The notes beneath the pieces are model-generated. The model had not been told where the DNA came from. It saw nothing but the letters and a program-made list of their open reading frames with translations, and did not search any database. Positions 31,401 through 44,000 of a stretch of DNA of 64,000 nucleotides are shown here, piece by piece. This DNA is from Syngnathus acus. Lineage: Eukaryota > Chordata > Actinopteri > Syngnathiformes > Syngnathidae. The stretch covers positions 992,001 through 1,056,000 of the forward strand of contig NC_051105.1 of assembly GCF_901709675.1 (NCBI RefSeq), written 5' to 3'. Made by a program: the position numbers and the translations under genes. Position 1 is the stretch's first letter, and each line of letters opens with the position of its first letter.

Positions 31401-34400
31401 GAACATGCAGACTTGCCAGCCAGCCTTTTTCAAAAAAAGAATAGCTGTTATTATTCTGTCCTTTTGTCTGGAAAAAAAAACCCATCCAGCCAGACTTTTT
31501 CAAAAAACTAGCGGTTCTGTCCTTTGGATTGAAAAAAAACAACAACAAAAACCCGTCAGAGAACGTCGTCATCCCTGTGAACGGCCACGTCCTGCATTTG
31601 ATCAGACGGCAAATTTGATCAACTGGAACAAAACGAGGTTACGTGAATTGGCGGTGGTGTAACAGTCGGACACAAAACAGAATGACAATCACATAATGGC
31701 GCCCAAGAAAGCCTCAGGTAAGATGAAAGCCATTTTATGCACTTGCAGGGATGTTCTATGACAAATGGAAAAGATTGACAAGACATTTGAAGGACATTTT
31801 GACAAAGCAAGGGATTACAATTGATTTTTCTTTTCAGACTTTGGTGCAACGTCCATTTCTTGAACGCCTCGGATACAAACTTTTGAGCGCGAGCAGACAA
31901 TTGTGGTAAATGGCTGGATTGCATTTGACAGTAATAAAGGCGATTAGGAAAAACACCCAATGTGTGCTACGCTTGGCGGGAAAGTTAGTCTTTGAGCAGA
32001 TTCTCCTTCACGCCCTTCAGGACGAGCTGGGTCTCCTTGGACAAACAGACAATTTGGCAAACGCCGGCCCCTTCTGTCCCCGTCACCCGCTTGCTCCACG
32101 ATGCATAAATAGTTTGAAAACGCCACGGCCTTGCGTGGCCAACTTCACGGTGTCAGCCGGTTGCCGTCTTAAGCCTCTCCGTGGCGCACTTTATCTCGCC
32201 ACCGGCCCGAGGGGCCAATCTCACGCCGCTGAGAGCTGGAGAGGCGCCTCGGACCTCCCCGCGCTGGATAAATGGCGGCTCGAGCGAGCAAGAGCTAGAG
32301 AGCTTCACGCTGCCGGCAAATCCTCTGCACACAAGCACCAGAGTGCAAAGGGTGGGGGCCGAGCCGGGCAAGCCTGGGTAAACGTGTTTGCCTCTGGGTT
32401 TTTATTTTTTGGAATACACTCTTGAGGATTCCCAATTTATTTGTCGCGATCAGGGGTCACATTCAGATTAGCCCCAATTTGCTTGGTATTTTTAAAACTC
32501 CCCTTTGGTTTGAGGCATGACTGCGGATGCGGACGCTTGTTGACTGGCAAATACGTTGCAACATACTTACAAATATGTTTTGAACATACTATCCACTCAC
32601 AAACATTTACTCCACATGGGACTTGCGCATAAATTCAAATAAAACGAATCAAAAAGTGCAAGCAGTTTTGACTGGCAAGTAGAAATGTGCAAATCCTTTT
32701 AAATGTATTTGTTTGTTGACATCCAGGTTGCTTAAGCACCAGACAACTGGCTTTTTTTTTAAATCAAGCTGGCAGCTCAGAAAGAAGTCAATCTCTGATT
32801 TGCGTTATGCAATGGCTGAAGGTCCGTACTGGGCCCTGAAAAAAGCCCATCTGATAGCATTCTGCCACTTCATTAGATGAGGCTGTTCTCGGAACAAATC
32901 TTTCTCTTCCTCAAGGCTGCGAACAATTTTCCAACAGAGAAATGAAACACGGAGCCAAAAGGGAAGGCCAATAATATTTCCCATTTCCCGCTGCATCGTC
33001 GAAGCAGCTGACGGAGCCTCTTTGGCGGAGTCAAAGATACTAAAGCCTTGTTTCTCACAAGCAGGCAAAGAATTTCAGGCAAAGTCAGCTGTTCTCCTCG
33101 CATTCAATTCCTCTTGGATTCCCGATTGTTTCTGTGAGGTGACCTCCATCGACGCGTTTGTTTGAGTAAAAGTGCGTGCCGGTGATTCCGGCAACTCACC
33201 AACCTCACGTTTCGTTCGAGTGCCTTTCCACTCCAGATGTCATTGACGAGAGAGCGCCACACATAATCATTAAAAATGCAAGCCACTGCTATGAGTATTG
33301 AAAGGCATCCAAAAAATATACAGCCTTCAGATGTTTGAGCACACAGCGAGAGCGGTGCTCTTGAACGTCCCTCAAGACAAACATCTCCAAAGAGAAACGC
33401 TCATATGCGCTTTAAAGAAGGAACTGATGCCGAGCGCATTTACTAGGTCACGGCAAACTAAACGGCAGCGTCTGCTTGTTGCATTCTGGAAAGGGCAGAA
33501 TAAATCTCATTTGTTTGGAGACCCAAAGGTGAATGAAGGCATTTTCCAGAATTTCTTTTCAGGCGTTTGCTGCACTGGCTCTTCCAATCCATCCAAAGTA
33601 ATCTTGCCCAGCTCCCTTCTGCTGCATTCGCTTCAAGATGACCCCCCAAAATCAAATGCCTAATGCCTGCGAGATGGGGGTCGGGCCCAGAGGTGACCCC
33701 GGCGGTCTCGCCGTCCCGCTCTTCATCCACCTCCACTGATAGCTCGGATGCACTCGGATTCCCTTCCCGCAGCTTCTGAAGAATTCATTTCAGTCGGAGC
33801 CCCCCGCCGCACTCCGCTCTGACATGGCGATGGAAATGTGAATCATCATTTCTGAGCGGCGCGATTGGATGCGTTTGGACCGAGAGGCCGAGGCGGGCGG
33901 GCGGGCGGGCGGGCGGATGGATGGCTGAGAGGGAGCTCTCAGAGTCCATCCCTCTCGGTCTAGATTACAGCATTATCCCCGGAGCAAAATAAAGGCTTAT
34001 CCGCCAAACGTGTCTGCTCTGAGATGGCAGATCAGCTTTCGTGGCAACTCTACAGAATCTTCACAGTTGGCCTTAAAGCGGATCCGTCCAAGAGTGGGCC
34101 GCCTGGCTAAATTCTGACACCGGTCTTGGCAAACGTCTCATTTGCAGACGTACGTGAAAGGAATAAAAACCTCCAACATTTACTCCTGTCTTTTTTTAAC
34201 TTTATTGACTCGCCTCCATTTTTTGGCATCGGAATGTTGCGGCCCACCTTGGTTTTATGGATGGCGATGAAGAAGAGCTACTGAGCAAAGTCAGCTTAAT
34301 AAATCATCAAATCAGATAATGAACAAAACTTTACTCACAAAATATTGATCCCCCTCACCTCCAGATAGATATGGTTCCAAATGAGCTGTTATTGCAGTTA

Positions 34401-37400
34401 TTTCCTAACCATGTCCCTGCCCCGCCCCCTTAGCATGCGCTTCCTAGCTGAAGCTGAAATAGCAATAATCCAAATCGCAATCAAGTCAATGTAGTCCCCA
34501 AGAAGATCAAATTTGAGCAGGGACATACTTGGACAAGAAAAGCAGCTCTGGCAGTTTCCGCACTGCTAACGAATGCAACTTTTGCCTTGACCCGCCGCCA
34601 TCAGTACAGTGGAGGTCCTTCTTTAAACTGGCGGATATCGGCGCCAAATGTCAGCTGGAGTCAAGCTCAGGCTTCTAAATGAGGCTGGGAGCCGATCTGC
34701 CCTTCGGCGTTCACCTGCCTATTAGGCTGGAACATACGCATTGGCGGGATGGCTTCTCCGCGCCTGCAAGTGTGTGTGTGTGTGTGCGAATAAGAAGGCA
34801 TGTGGCATCCAATGACCAAATAGGACACACACATAAATGCACCGAGACACAAGAGTGAGCCGGCGGTGGTGAACCTTATCGAGAGGCCACAAAGTGAGAA
34901 GATTAGATGACTCACTTCCATAAACCTCTAACTTGGTTACCATGCCAATAGCGCGTGCATGCGCGTTGTCCACAATGGATGCTGTTGAGCCAGGACATTT
35001 GGCAAAAGCTACAAAGCGTAGCGACCATCATTTCCTCGCACCAGATCAATTTCAATTGGATTGACAAGTGCAGCGGTTCATTAATTCAAATAAATGAAGT
35101 GCTTGCAGATCCATAATGTCAGAGGGGCTGATCATGAGATTAATTACACCAATCATGCTATTGTATTTTCATTAAGTCTACTGTTTATCTTTTTATTAGT
35201 CAACCTTTAAAGAAGTGAAAAGAAGTGACAGACTGTGCTGACTGCGCACGCTTTGTTTGTTGTGTATGCCGCAGTTAGTACAGAATGAGAAGGACACAAA
35301 AGAGTGACGGCCATGCAGGAGATGTCATAAATGAGGGCCGTGACACTGCTTTGTACGGAATAATGAATGTCCCGTTCAGATAGAAAATGGCAACGTTTGA
35401 TTATTCTGACCTTGGAAAATAGCTTTGTGTAGAGAAGAGTTGCCTTGAAAAATCAAGGTTGGTCTTGTTGGGGACTCAATTAAGGCCACAAAAGGATTTT
35501 CTCAACATTGAACTGAAAAGACGCAAACAACCCAAGTCTTAGTTTGACTGATAGTTTGACACGATTCGTGATGAATATTATCTGGAGGCTGAACAGCTGT
35601 TAGAGATGGCGCTTGCGTGTGAATGACCTCATCGATTAGTCAACATGGATTGCGGGATTGACATTTTATGGTGGATAAATTCCTTAAATTAGACCAAAAG
35701 CAGCCCGGTCTTGGTTTGCTCATGCGAGTTGCGTCCGACCGCTGGCAGCCCCCCTAAAACGACGAACGCTGACCCTGTGAGCGGACTTGAGAGCATTTGC
35801 CTGCACAGCTGACTTCCTTCCGATTAAGAAAATCAAACACACCAAGCGGCGTACGCCCTGGCGAGCATGCCAAATGGCAGCTGCCCAGCTGACCAAAGCT
35901 TTATGTGAGCAAATTTATCATTGGCCGTTAAAATGCGCTGGATTTGATCCTGGGATGGCCTTTTCACGTACGTAGCTTTCTTCAGCGCCAGCCCCGCTGG
36001 CCTCTTTACGAGCGTTTTCTTGAACCTTCTCGCCCCGACGCATAAAACAACAGCGGCTCTGATTTCCTCCCGCCTTTGCTATCTGACCGCCTTTCACTTT
36101 TGTGTCTCAAGTGTTGTTATCATGTTCACTGGCAGACTCAATCTTCAGCGTACGCTTGTCAGTTATTCTTTATTTATATTACTGGAAATAGAAATCTAGT
36201 AGATAGCACATGGGTCGGCAACTGTGGTCCTCCATGTTGCAACAACACACCTGATCAGGGTTGCTCTCCAGCTTCTGCAGACCTTGCTAATGATCTGACC
36301 ATTGGAATCGGGTGTGCTGCAACACCTGATTCAAACTAGTTACTATGACTAGTGTTTGGGAAAAAAATAGTCCCTCAAAATGTGCATCCGTTGATTCCAA
36401 CCCATAAGCAAACAAGTAGGTTTTCCATTCAGCCGACAACTACATTGAAAAGTATTTGCAAATACAATTCATTTTAGCCACCAAAATCACAAAAACCATA
36501 AAGGTACCATTTATGCAGATTTTCAGAACTGATCTTCAAACATGTATCGTGAAGACTCTGGATTCAGTTAACAGGGTGGTTCTGAACATCAGAAGGAAGC
36601 GCATTTCTCAAATACATCAATGACCAAAGGGAAGTGTTTTTGTCACGCATCTGCAGCGGTTGCGTCTGGAGCAAGTACTGTACAGAATAACAAATGTTGG
36701 TATCGTGTTCTGAGGCCACATTGTCTTGTCCCGGGTTATCTGCCGTTGCCTCACTCAGGTTCCTTATCGGCGTCTCCCGCGTGTCTTCCTCATCTCCCGC
36801 TGCCTGTTTCCTCACTCCTCTTATCTATTTTTGCCATTTTCCTCAGGCCATTTTCTTTTGTCCGCGACAGCCAGCCAGCTCGCCCGCCCGCCCGCCCCGC
36901 GCTGGTCCTCGTCACCACTCTCCTCGTCTCTCTTCCCCTGCTTGATCAAGCGCTAGTTTCATTTGCACTCTTTCATCCGCCATCTCTTTGTTTTGGCGGT
37001 CCAATCATCTCCTTTCCGATCTCGGCCTCATATGTGGTCGCCGCTGGACAAAATGAAGGAATGGCAAAGAAGGGACGAGACGGACAAATATATGCATATG
37101 CGCAAACACGCCGACAGATGGGCTGGGCTCCCTTATTGACTGTGCGCCGGCGACTTTGGCTTCGGGAGCGGCTCGGAAAATATTCTCTGAGAAATACGCC
37201 GATGGGCTGTTTTCTTAAATAAAGGGGAAAAAAACATGTGAAACATTCTTGCCAAATTATTTTGCCGTACAGGTTTGGAGTGAGAAGTTATTCGGCAGTT
37301 ACAAGAGCTGTCGAGTTGAAAGGTTTAGAGCGAAAAGGGATATTCAAAACGCAGAAAGAAGGCATGAGCAATCTTACCGTCATCTCCTGATCCTGAGCCG

Positions 37401-40400
37401 GCATCTGGGGGTGAAGACAAAGGCGGAGGTTAGCGAACAGACAGTTTCACCAACATAGCACAGACATTTCAATTAAGTTCTTGGTCAATACAAGTCCGAT
37501 AAAAAAACGATACAAACTAAAATAGCCAACCCCAAAAACGAAAACTTGGATGTAAGGTCAGAGATGGCAGAATTCAATTGGTGCAAAATTGCTCAAATGA
37601 ACGCAAAGAACATATAGATAGCAAAACTGGATAATTGATGATCTGTAACGACTTTGCCACAAACAGAGTTTGTGAATCACCAGCCAAAGAAAATAAGTTG
37701 GCAGTGTGACTAATGGGACAATAGGATTCCACTTTTTCCAAGACTGGACTCTGGAAGAGTGGCTAAAAGGGGTCATGCGCTCTCATCATTCCGGATTGAC
37801 CCCGAAAGTCCATTTCAGGCTAGTAAAAGAGGACGATGAGGTGTTGGATTGGCAAATCGCAATCGAAGAGAAGGAAAGCTAAGAGGATAATCATGTGATG
37901 CATCTTCAGCCCTTTACGGTTAATAACACCTCCAACTGTGGATCTTTTGTGTCCGCTCAACGTTTTAGCCAGTCAACTATACTCCCCCTGCACTGCTTCT
38001 TTCCACAAAATCTCACTAAAGAGCTCCCTCCACAGGTGTCTTCATTTTGACAGCTGGCTCGGGGAAAAAAAAAACAAATTCCACGAATATTGATATGCTA
38101 TCTTTTACAAAACAGTCACATCAGGGTTCCATGGATGTTTGGTCGGAATGCGCATTGCGAGAAAATGACACTGGCTTCATTGCACGGGGACCTGAATACA
38201 TACGAATGCTTTTGTGTTTGACGTGGTAATGTTTGATGCAGTCACGGCGTTCCTGATTTGCAAGGCATTCCGAGCTGCCTTTGGGTCTTGAAAGGAATGC
38301 CAGCCAGGCTGCTGCAACTGGCCTCTGGAGGCCACCCATCTCACACAAACCTGTCAAGTTTGCAATCCCGTGCGCTCCCATAAACGCAAGTTGCTGATCA
38401 TCATGTAGGCCACAATTTTTCAGTCGCCGTTCACCTGCCGAATGAACGGCGGAATCTCCACGGTGATCTTCCAATCAAATTGTCCATTTTTGTAATTAGT
38501 CTCGCCGAGATTGAAACGAAATTTTATCTGCCGCCGGGCTCCTGTTTGCAGTCACAACTACCAATCAGTGTAACAGACACTCGAGGACGACCGAGGCGAC
38601 TTGGACATAAACAGAAGCAAACGATTCCCACATACATCCTCACCCAGGCTGTATCGTCGGGTAATAATCCGCCTTTGGTGACGTTTCCCAGTGTGGCCTG
38701 TAAACAAGTATCGGCACGGTCGGCCTTGACATCCATCCATTACATTCGGCGTTGCCGCCGCTAATGGGATTTTGCACGAAAGGAGGACAGCCAGAATGAA
38801 GGCAGAGGAAAAGAAAGAGCAAAGACGGAAGGAAGGCTTCTTCACAGCACAGGTGCGAGAAAGTGGATAAGACGCACGGTTAGCCGGCGTAATGTGCTGC
38901 CGTTGGAGTGAGTTCAACACATTTCGCATTTGCTTAAGCCGCCCATCGCGGATGAATGGCCGAGTGGTGAGGAAAGGGAAGACATCTGCAACTCTCTGCC
39001 AGCTTTTTTCCCACATGAGCGAGCCGTTTTTAACACTCGGTTACCCAAGGAATTAGGCGCATTTAGCTTTTATGCTGGCTAAGATAAAACTTGAAGGTGT
39101 CCTAGAGGATATGGTCAAACAATCACATTTGGAGCTTCTTAAGATTCGCTTCAAATAGCTGGCTATTAACAGATGTGATGGATGCCGACAGGAAATGAAA
39201 GGAGTCAAATTTGTCAGCAATATTATCTCGTCATGGTCCAGAGTCATGATTACCATCCGTGGCAGAGGTGACGTATTTGGACAGATTGGAATCTGATGAG
39301 TAATCGTGCTGTTATTAAAAGTATTAAGAACCAGTCAAATCAGGATCAAAAGATTTAAACAGCAATGACTGACTTGAATGAAAAAAGATTTCAGCAAATT
39401 ATGAGACCAGTCAGGTAACACAGACAACAAGAACTTAATGCAACATTACAGATGAGTATTCACCTTTAAAAAAAAAAGACAATGATAACAAAGATTTCCA
39501 TCTGGCCAAATGTGTCCATGAACGTTTGCGTCAAATGGAGACGTCGTCATCAAAGGCCATTTGGACTCCCACACGGGTTGTTCTTTGATTTTGTCCGACT
39601 CGGCTGAGTAATCTGATGTTATCAAGCGCATTAGTAATGGTCGCATGGTGTAATACGTTTCAGCTTCGCGCCCGGCTTTATTAACCGCTTTGATTGGACC
39701 TGAAATAACCTTCCCCAGCCACGCCGAGGGTACGCGCAGACATACAGTCAAAGGCTGTTTGTTCCGTTGCTGGAGCATAAAAACACGATTGTTCAAGTCG
39801 GTAGCTGGAGCTCAGAGAAGGATTTTCCCCTCCCTGGATAGTCGTTTGGTTCTGGCCACGTTAACCGGCTTTCTTGTTCCTGAGCTATCTGTGTCAGCAA
39901 ATGCACGATTGGCGTGGGCGCTACGGCGGAAGCTTGTGCACTGACTCATGTGTGCCTCAGAAGTGTCACTTTGTCAGCGGATTGACTCATTTACAGCAAC
40001 GTGTTGGCATATTCATTGGAGTGGATGGACTGAATACTCATTGGATTGCTTTCAAAGCCTTAAACGTCGCCAGCGATGATTTGTGAATCTTTTCAACAAC
40101 AACAACGACAACAACGAATATACTGTACTTCTATCCAGCGATGGGAGACCTCGAGCCTCGTTCCAAGGCCAAACCTACATCCAAAATCGTCAAGAGCCTT
40201 CCTTCATTAGATGAAGCTTTGCGTCAATGAATGGTGGCCGGATCAAAACGGTGATTCAAAGCATTTTTTTTGTTTTCTAAGGCGGTTGTGAAAGACCATA
40301 GTGTTTGGTTGTGTGCACAAACCGTGCAGTACTTTTCCTATTTGCGCCCTCTTTGAACAAGGTCTAATTGCACTTTCAGCTCAGCTTCAAGAGGGCTTGA

Positions 40401-41018
40401 TGTGAGTCCAATTAGCAGGAACTGTCGACTGGATAACAAAGATAAACACACTTATCAACCTGTTACCCAATTTGCACATACACGTTGGCGGCATTACCTT
40501 GGAATCGAGAAGCTGTTGTTATGATGTGATGATGATGAAACATTTTGTATTACAATCACCGTATGAAAAAAAAACAAATCTGATATACGCATTCACTCAA
40601 ATTTGTCAATATGTTGTGATGTCATGAAAGGCGTACTGTACGATAATATCCACGCCTTCTTGGCTACACGAAGTGAAAGTGCCATAAAAAAAAAATGGAA
40701 ACGTTGCTTACCCACGGGACAGGCTCCCTCCGACAGAATCAGTACTTCAGACTGCTGCTTGCAGGCGTCCCTTCGCAGATAACACTCGTTCTGGTAGTTT
40801 TGATTGTTGGAGCCGCAAACTGGAGCATAGTCGTTGTTGCACTGGAGAGAAGGGGAGGGGTGGGGGGGGGGGTGTAATGTGAGATTCCGCCATTTTAAGG
40901 TCATCTTAATTTAACAACAAAGAGAGGAACACAAACTTTGAGACAATACAATTAGAGGTGAAAAGGTGTATTGAGGCAGGCAGGAAGGGAAACGACTAGT
41001 AATATATTCGATAAGGCA

Positions 41019-41073
<55 letters not shown>

Positions 41074-44000
41074 ACGTAGTGCTACGTCTGTTAAGGACCG
41101 AAACCGGCGACTAAGAAACAGGACAGGACAGAAGTGGGCAGGACAGAAGCAGTGAGCCAGGTAGTGGCGTGCAGTTCTGTCAGTATCTCATTCTCTTACG
41201 ATAGCTCCACTGGAGCACTTTCAGGTTAAGTGACTCGCTATATGGGAAACGGTTTCTTCTATTTCCCCACACGGGCTGTTGCCTCGGCAGAAACGTGAGA
41301 TTTTTCATATGATTGATGGCACTATGCTGAATCTCTGTTTTGTTTTTCTATTTTATATGTGGGTGGAAATTTCTCACAGGCAAGATATTCGTATGATTTG
41401 ATATTGATCTGACAGCGCAATGCTGCATGAATAACAAATGTGATCATTTAACAGAAAAATATTCTGGACTGTTTGCCAGGATAAGAACGGTTATCAGCGG
41501 TTTAAGAGAAAAATGCTACTTCATGGTCAGGGGCCGTGGCGTGATTAAATGTAACGCACTGAAGAATATCACAGTGAATTCAAGTCTCTGGCTGTGACGT
41601 CGTCAGAACACCGAGGCTTATTTATTGGAGGCTTCCCACAGCAAAGAGGCCCCGGATTGTCTCTTTCTTTACTTTGAGGTCTGTTAAAGCTCCCAGCTAC
41701 TGATGTGAAATCTGTTAGCTCGGGGCTAAATTGTCTCTCTTTTTCTTCCCAGATGTAAAAAAAAATGCGAGCTGGAATATTTTTACACGGACAGACGCCG
41801 CTTATCAAGAATTTCCTCTGAGCATAATATCTAAAGAAACAGTTCAGAAACAGTTTTTTTTTATTTTATTTTTTTTAGTTGCTTGGATGGTTTGATCGTC
41901 CAGTTTGAAAAGTCTCAGAATTCATACAGCAAACTAAGACAAGAACACCTACTGAGTGGTGAACACTAATCGTCAAATCCACGTGCAATTCAATCAAGGG
42001 CTGATACGGTTTCTATCACATCCAAACTTATTGATAAATACAATATGTAGCAGTTTGAATCGAGGTTTGGGGCCATCGTCCAAGGTTTGCCCATACGGCA
42101 AGATCCGCATCCATTCGGTAGCCCGCCGCATCGTAACGATCAATTACGAACACTGTTTTCAAGCGGGGCGGTAGCAGCAACAGTCCAGATGAACTGCACA
42201 ACAAAAGACTCCAAAAGCAGTAGGAGGAGTGAAAGGTGGGAAAGCCAAACAGCACACTTGCGTCTGATCAAAGCCACTGGATGTAGGAAGGCGCCAGGCT
42301 GCAGGGGAGACAAGTAGCACCGACCAAAAACGCTCAGCAAAATTGGGCTGAGGGGAGCAAAGGGAGACACAAGAATGAAGGCTAATCAAAGTCAAAGAGA
42401 ATATCAAACGTGTGTTGCGGGAGGCCAGGAAGAGAGAGAATGCGGCCCGACCAACTCGCCGCAATCAAAGAAGCGCCACGAGGCTCGCAGGGGGGACAAA
42501 AACAGAAACAGAGCAGCACCGTGAACGAGACGAAACGGGGCCACGGAAGCCGATGGAGAATCGGCTCCAAAAGAAGAAAAGACGTGGCCAGCCCACAAAG
42601 AAGCCGGGAAAAGCTTAGCGCCGAGCTCGCCCGCCTCTTAACCTGCGCTCGTGCCAGGCGTGATGCAACGGCGGGGAAAATCGTCCGAGTATTTTAAGGC
42701 AGTCCAAATATATTCCAAAATAGATCTGGCACAAAGCGGCGACTGGCGTAGCGATTAGTGAAACGAGGCTACTTTCAAATCTTGCGAGCATGCTAAAAAC
42801 AATAGCTTTTTAACATTACACTACTACAGATAACTGGGATCATCTGTTGTGTTGTTTCAGGTCCTTTCAGGCTGTTTGTTGGTTTTCGATTCATTGCCTG
42901 GAATGAGCCTGGCCTTGTTTTGTCGCAAACTCCCTCCAGGTCTTGGCCGGCCGGCCCTCCCGTCTCGCTAAAATCATCTCAAATCTGGCCCCGCTCTTTG
43001 CCATGCCTCGCAAATACCGTTGACCTTGTTATCACAGTATTCATTAGGCTGCCCTTTGTTGCCATTGCCATCTTTGTACTCCTCGGTACATTTCTGCATC
43101 CGGGCCCCATGCACCATCCGAAAATAGAAACAAAGCTGTCCGTGTAATAGTCTGTGTCAGAAGCGCTGGCGTCTTTGATTGCTGCATTTTTCTTGATGGC
43201 TACGCAACATTGAATTCTTTCACGCCTTCATCGTCAAAGTGTGTGAATCCGCCGCACGCTTCTCACAAATGCTTTCGAGAGTAACACGGCGGCTGCTTGT
43301 CAAGCGAGCACTTTGGAGTTGACTTTTGGCTGGCCGGATGATCCGATCAGCACCGAATTGATGCGACGGGCATCGTGGCTGTTCAACCTTCTTTTCAAAA
43401 TGTCAATTTTTTTTTTTGGACCTGAAATCAATTTCAGTTTACAAATGCATCGGGAGCGTATTCGTATCAGGCATCTTTTTGACTGATGTGACGGTAGGAC
43501 AATCAGATCAAGCAGGCAGGCATCCTGCTCTTTAGTTAACCTGATTTCAAGCAAAGCATTCTTGTAGCGTAACCGAGTTATTTTTGAACACTCGTTTGTA
43601 ACGGCGATACAAATTGAGTTCACTGCTGCCACGCGGTGCTCCGATCTCACGTCTGCACTCACATTTGTGTCACTCTCGTCGTCTACCCATCATCAATAAT
43701 CAATGCGATTAATCGTTGCGCCTCTACTTTTAATGACGTGAAGCAGCTCAGGTTATCTCCTGTAGGAAATGCAATGAAAATAAAAGTGTCTTGTCTTGCC
43801 TCCCGACAATCTTGATCATTTTGGTCTTGATACTCATGATGCAAAAGTTGAATCAGACGCCTGGTACCTCCGAGGCATCCTTATGGCAGCTCATTCCAGA
43901 GGCTGAAAATGCAAATAAAGCTCAGCTGCACGACACCAGATTTCTCTTTATCTTTCCCAACTTTGGCTTATGCAATTTTGCATGCACTTCTTCAACCAAT

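Larger units (their letters stand above)
25971..37377 (-). other. tmeff2: tmeff2 intron 4 (11407 bp)
   Basis: GT-AG intron. It holds a GCC repeat (26631-26649), GATA repeat (27612-27636), a 70-bp imperfect tandem duplication (31416-31557), a GGGC repeat (33893-33916), a TG repeat (34771-34786) and a palindromic interspersed repeat (36212-36336). Long frames here, such as 36620-37222 on the plus strand (200 codons), lack recognisable domains. Confidence 0.88.

Noticed and set aside
31910-32425. 171-codon plus-strand frame
   Set aside because: No recognisable similarity; stop-free by GC content only.
36620-37222. 200-codon plus-strand frame, Pro/Leu/Ser-rich
   Set aside because: No domain, no splice-site support, low-complexity TC-rich composition, and it lies antisense within an intron.
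41016-41074. Interstitial telomere repeat
   Set aside because: The unit is GGGACA, not TTAGGG or its complement.
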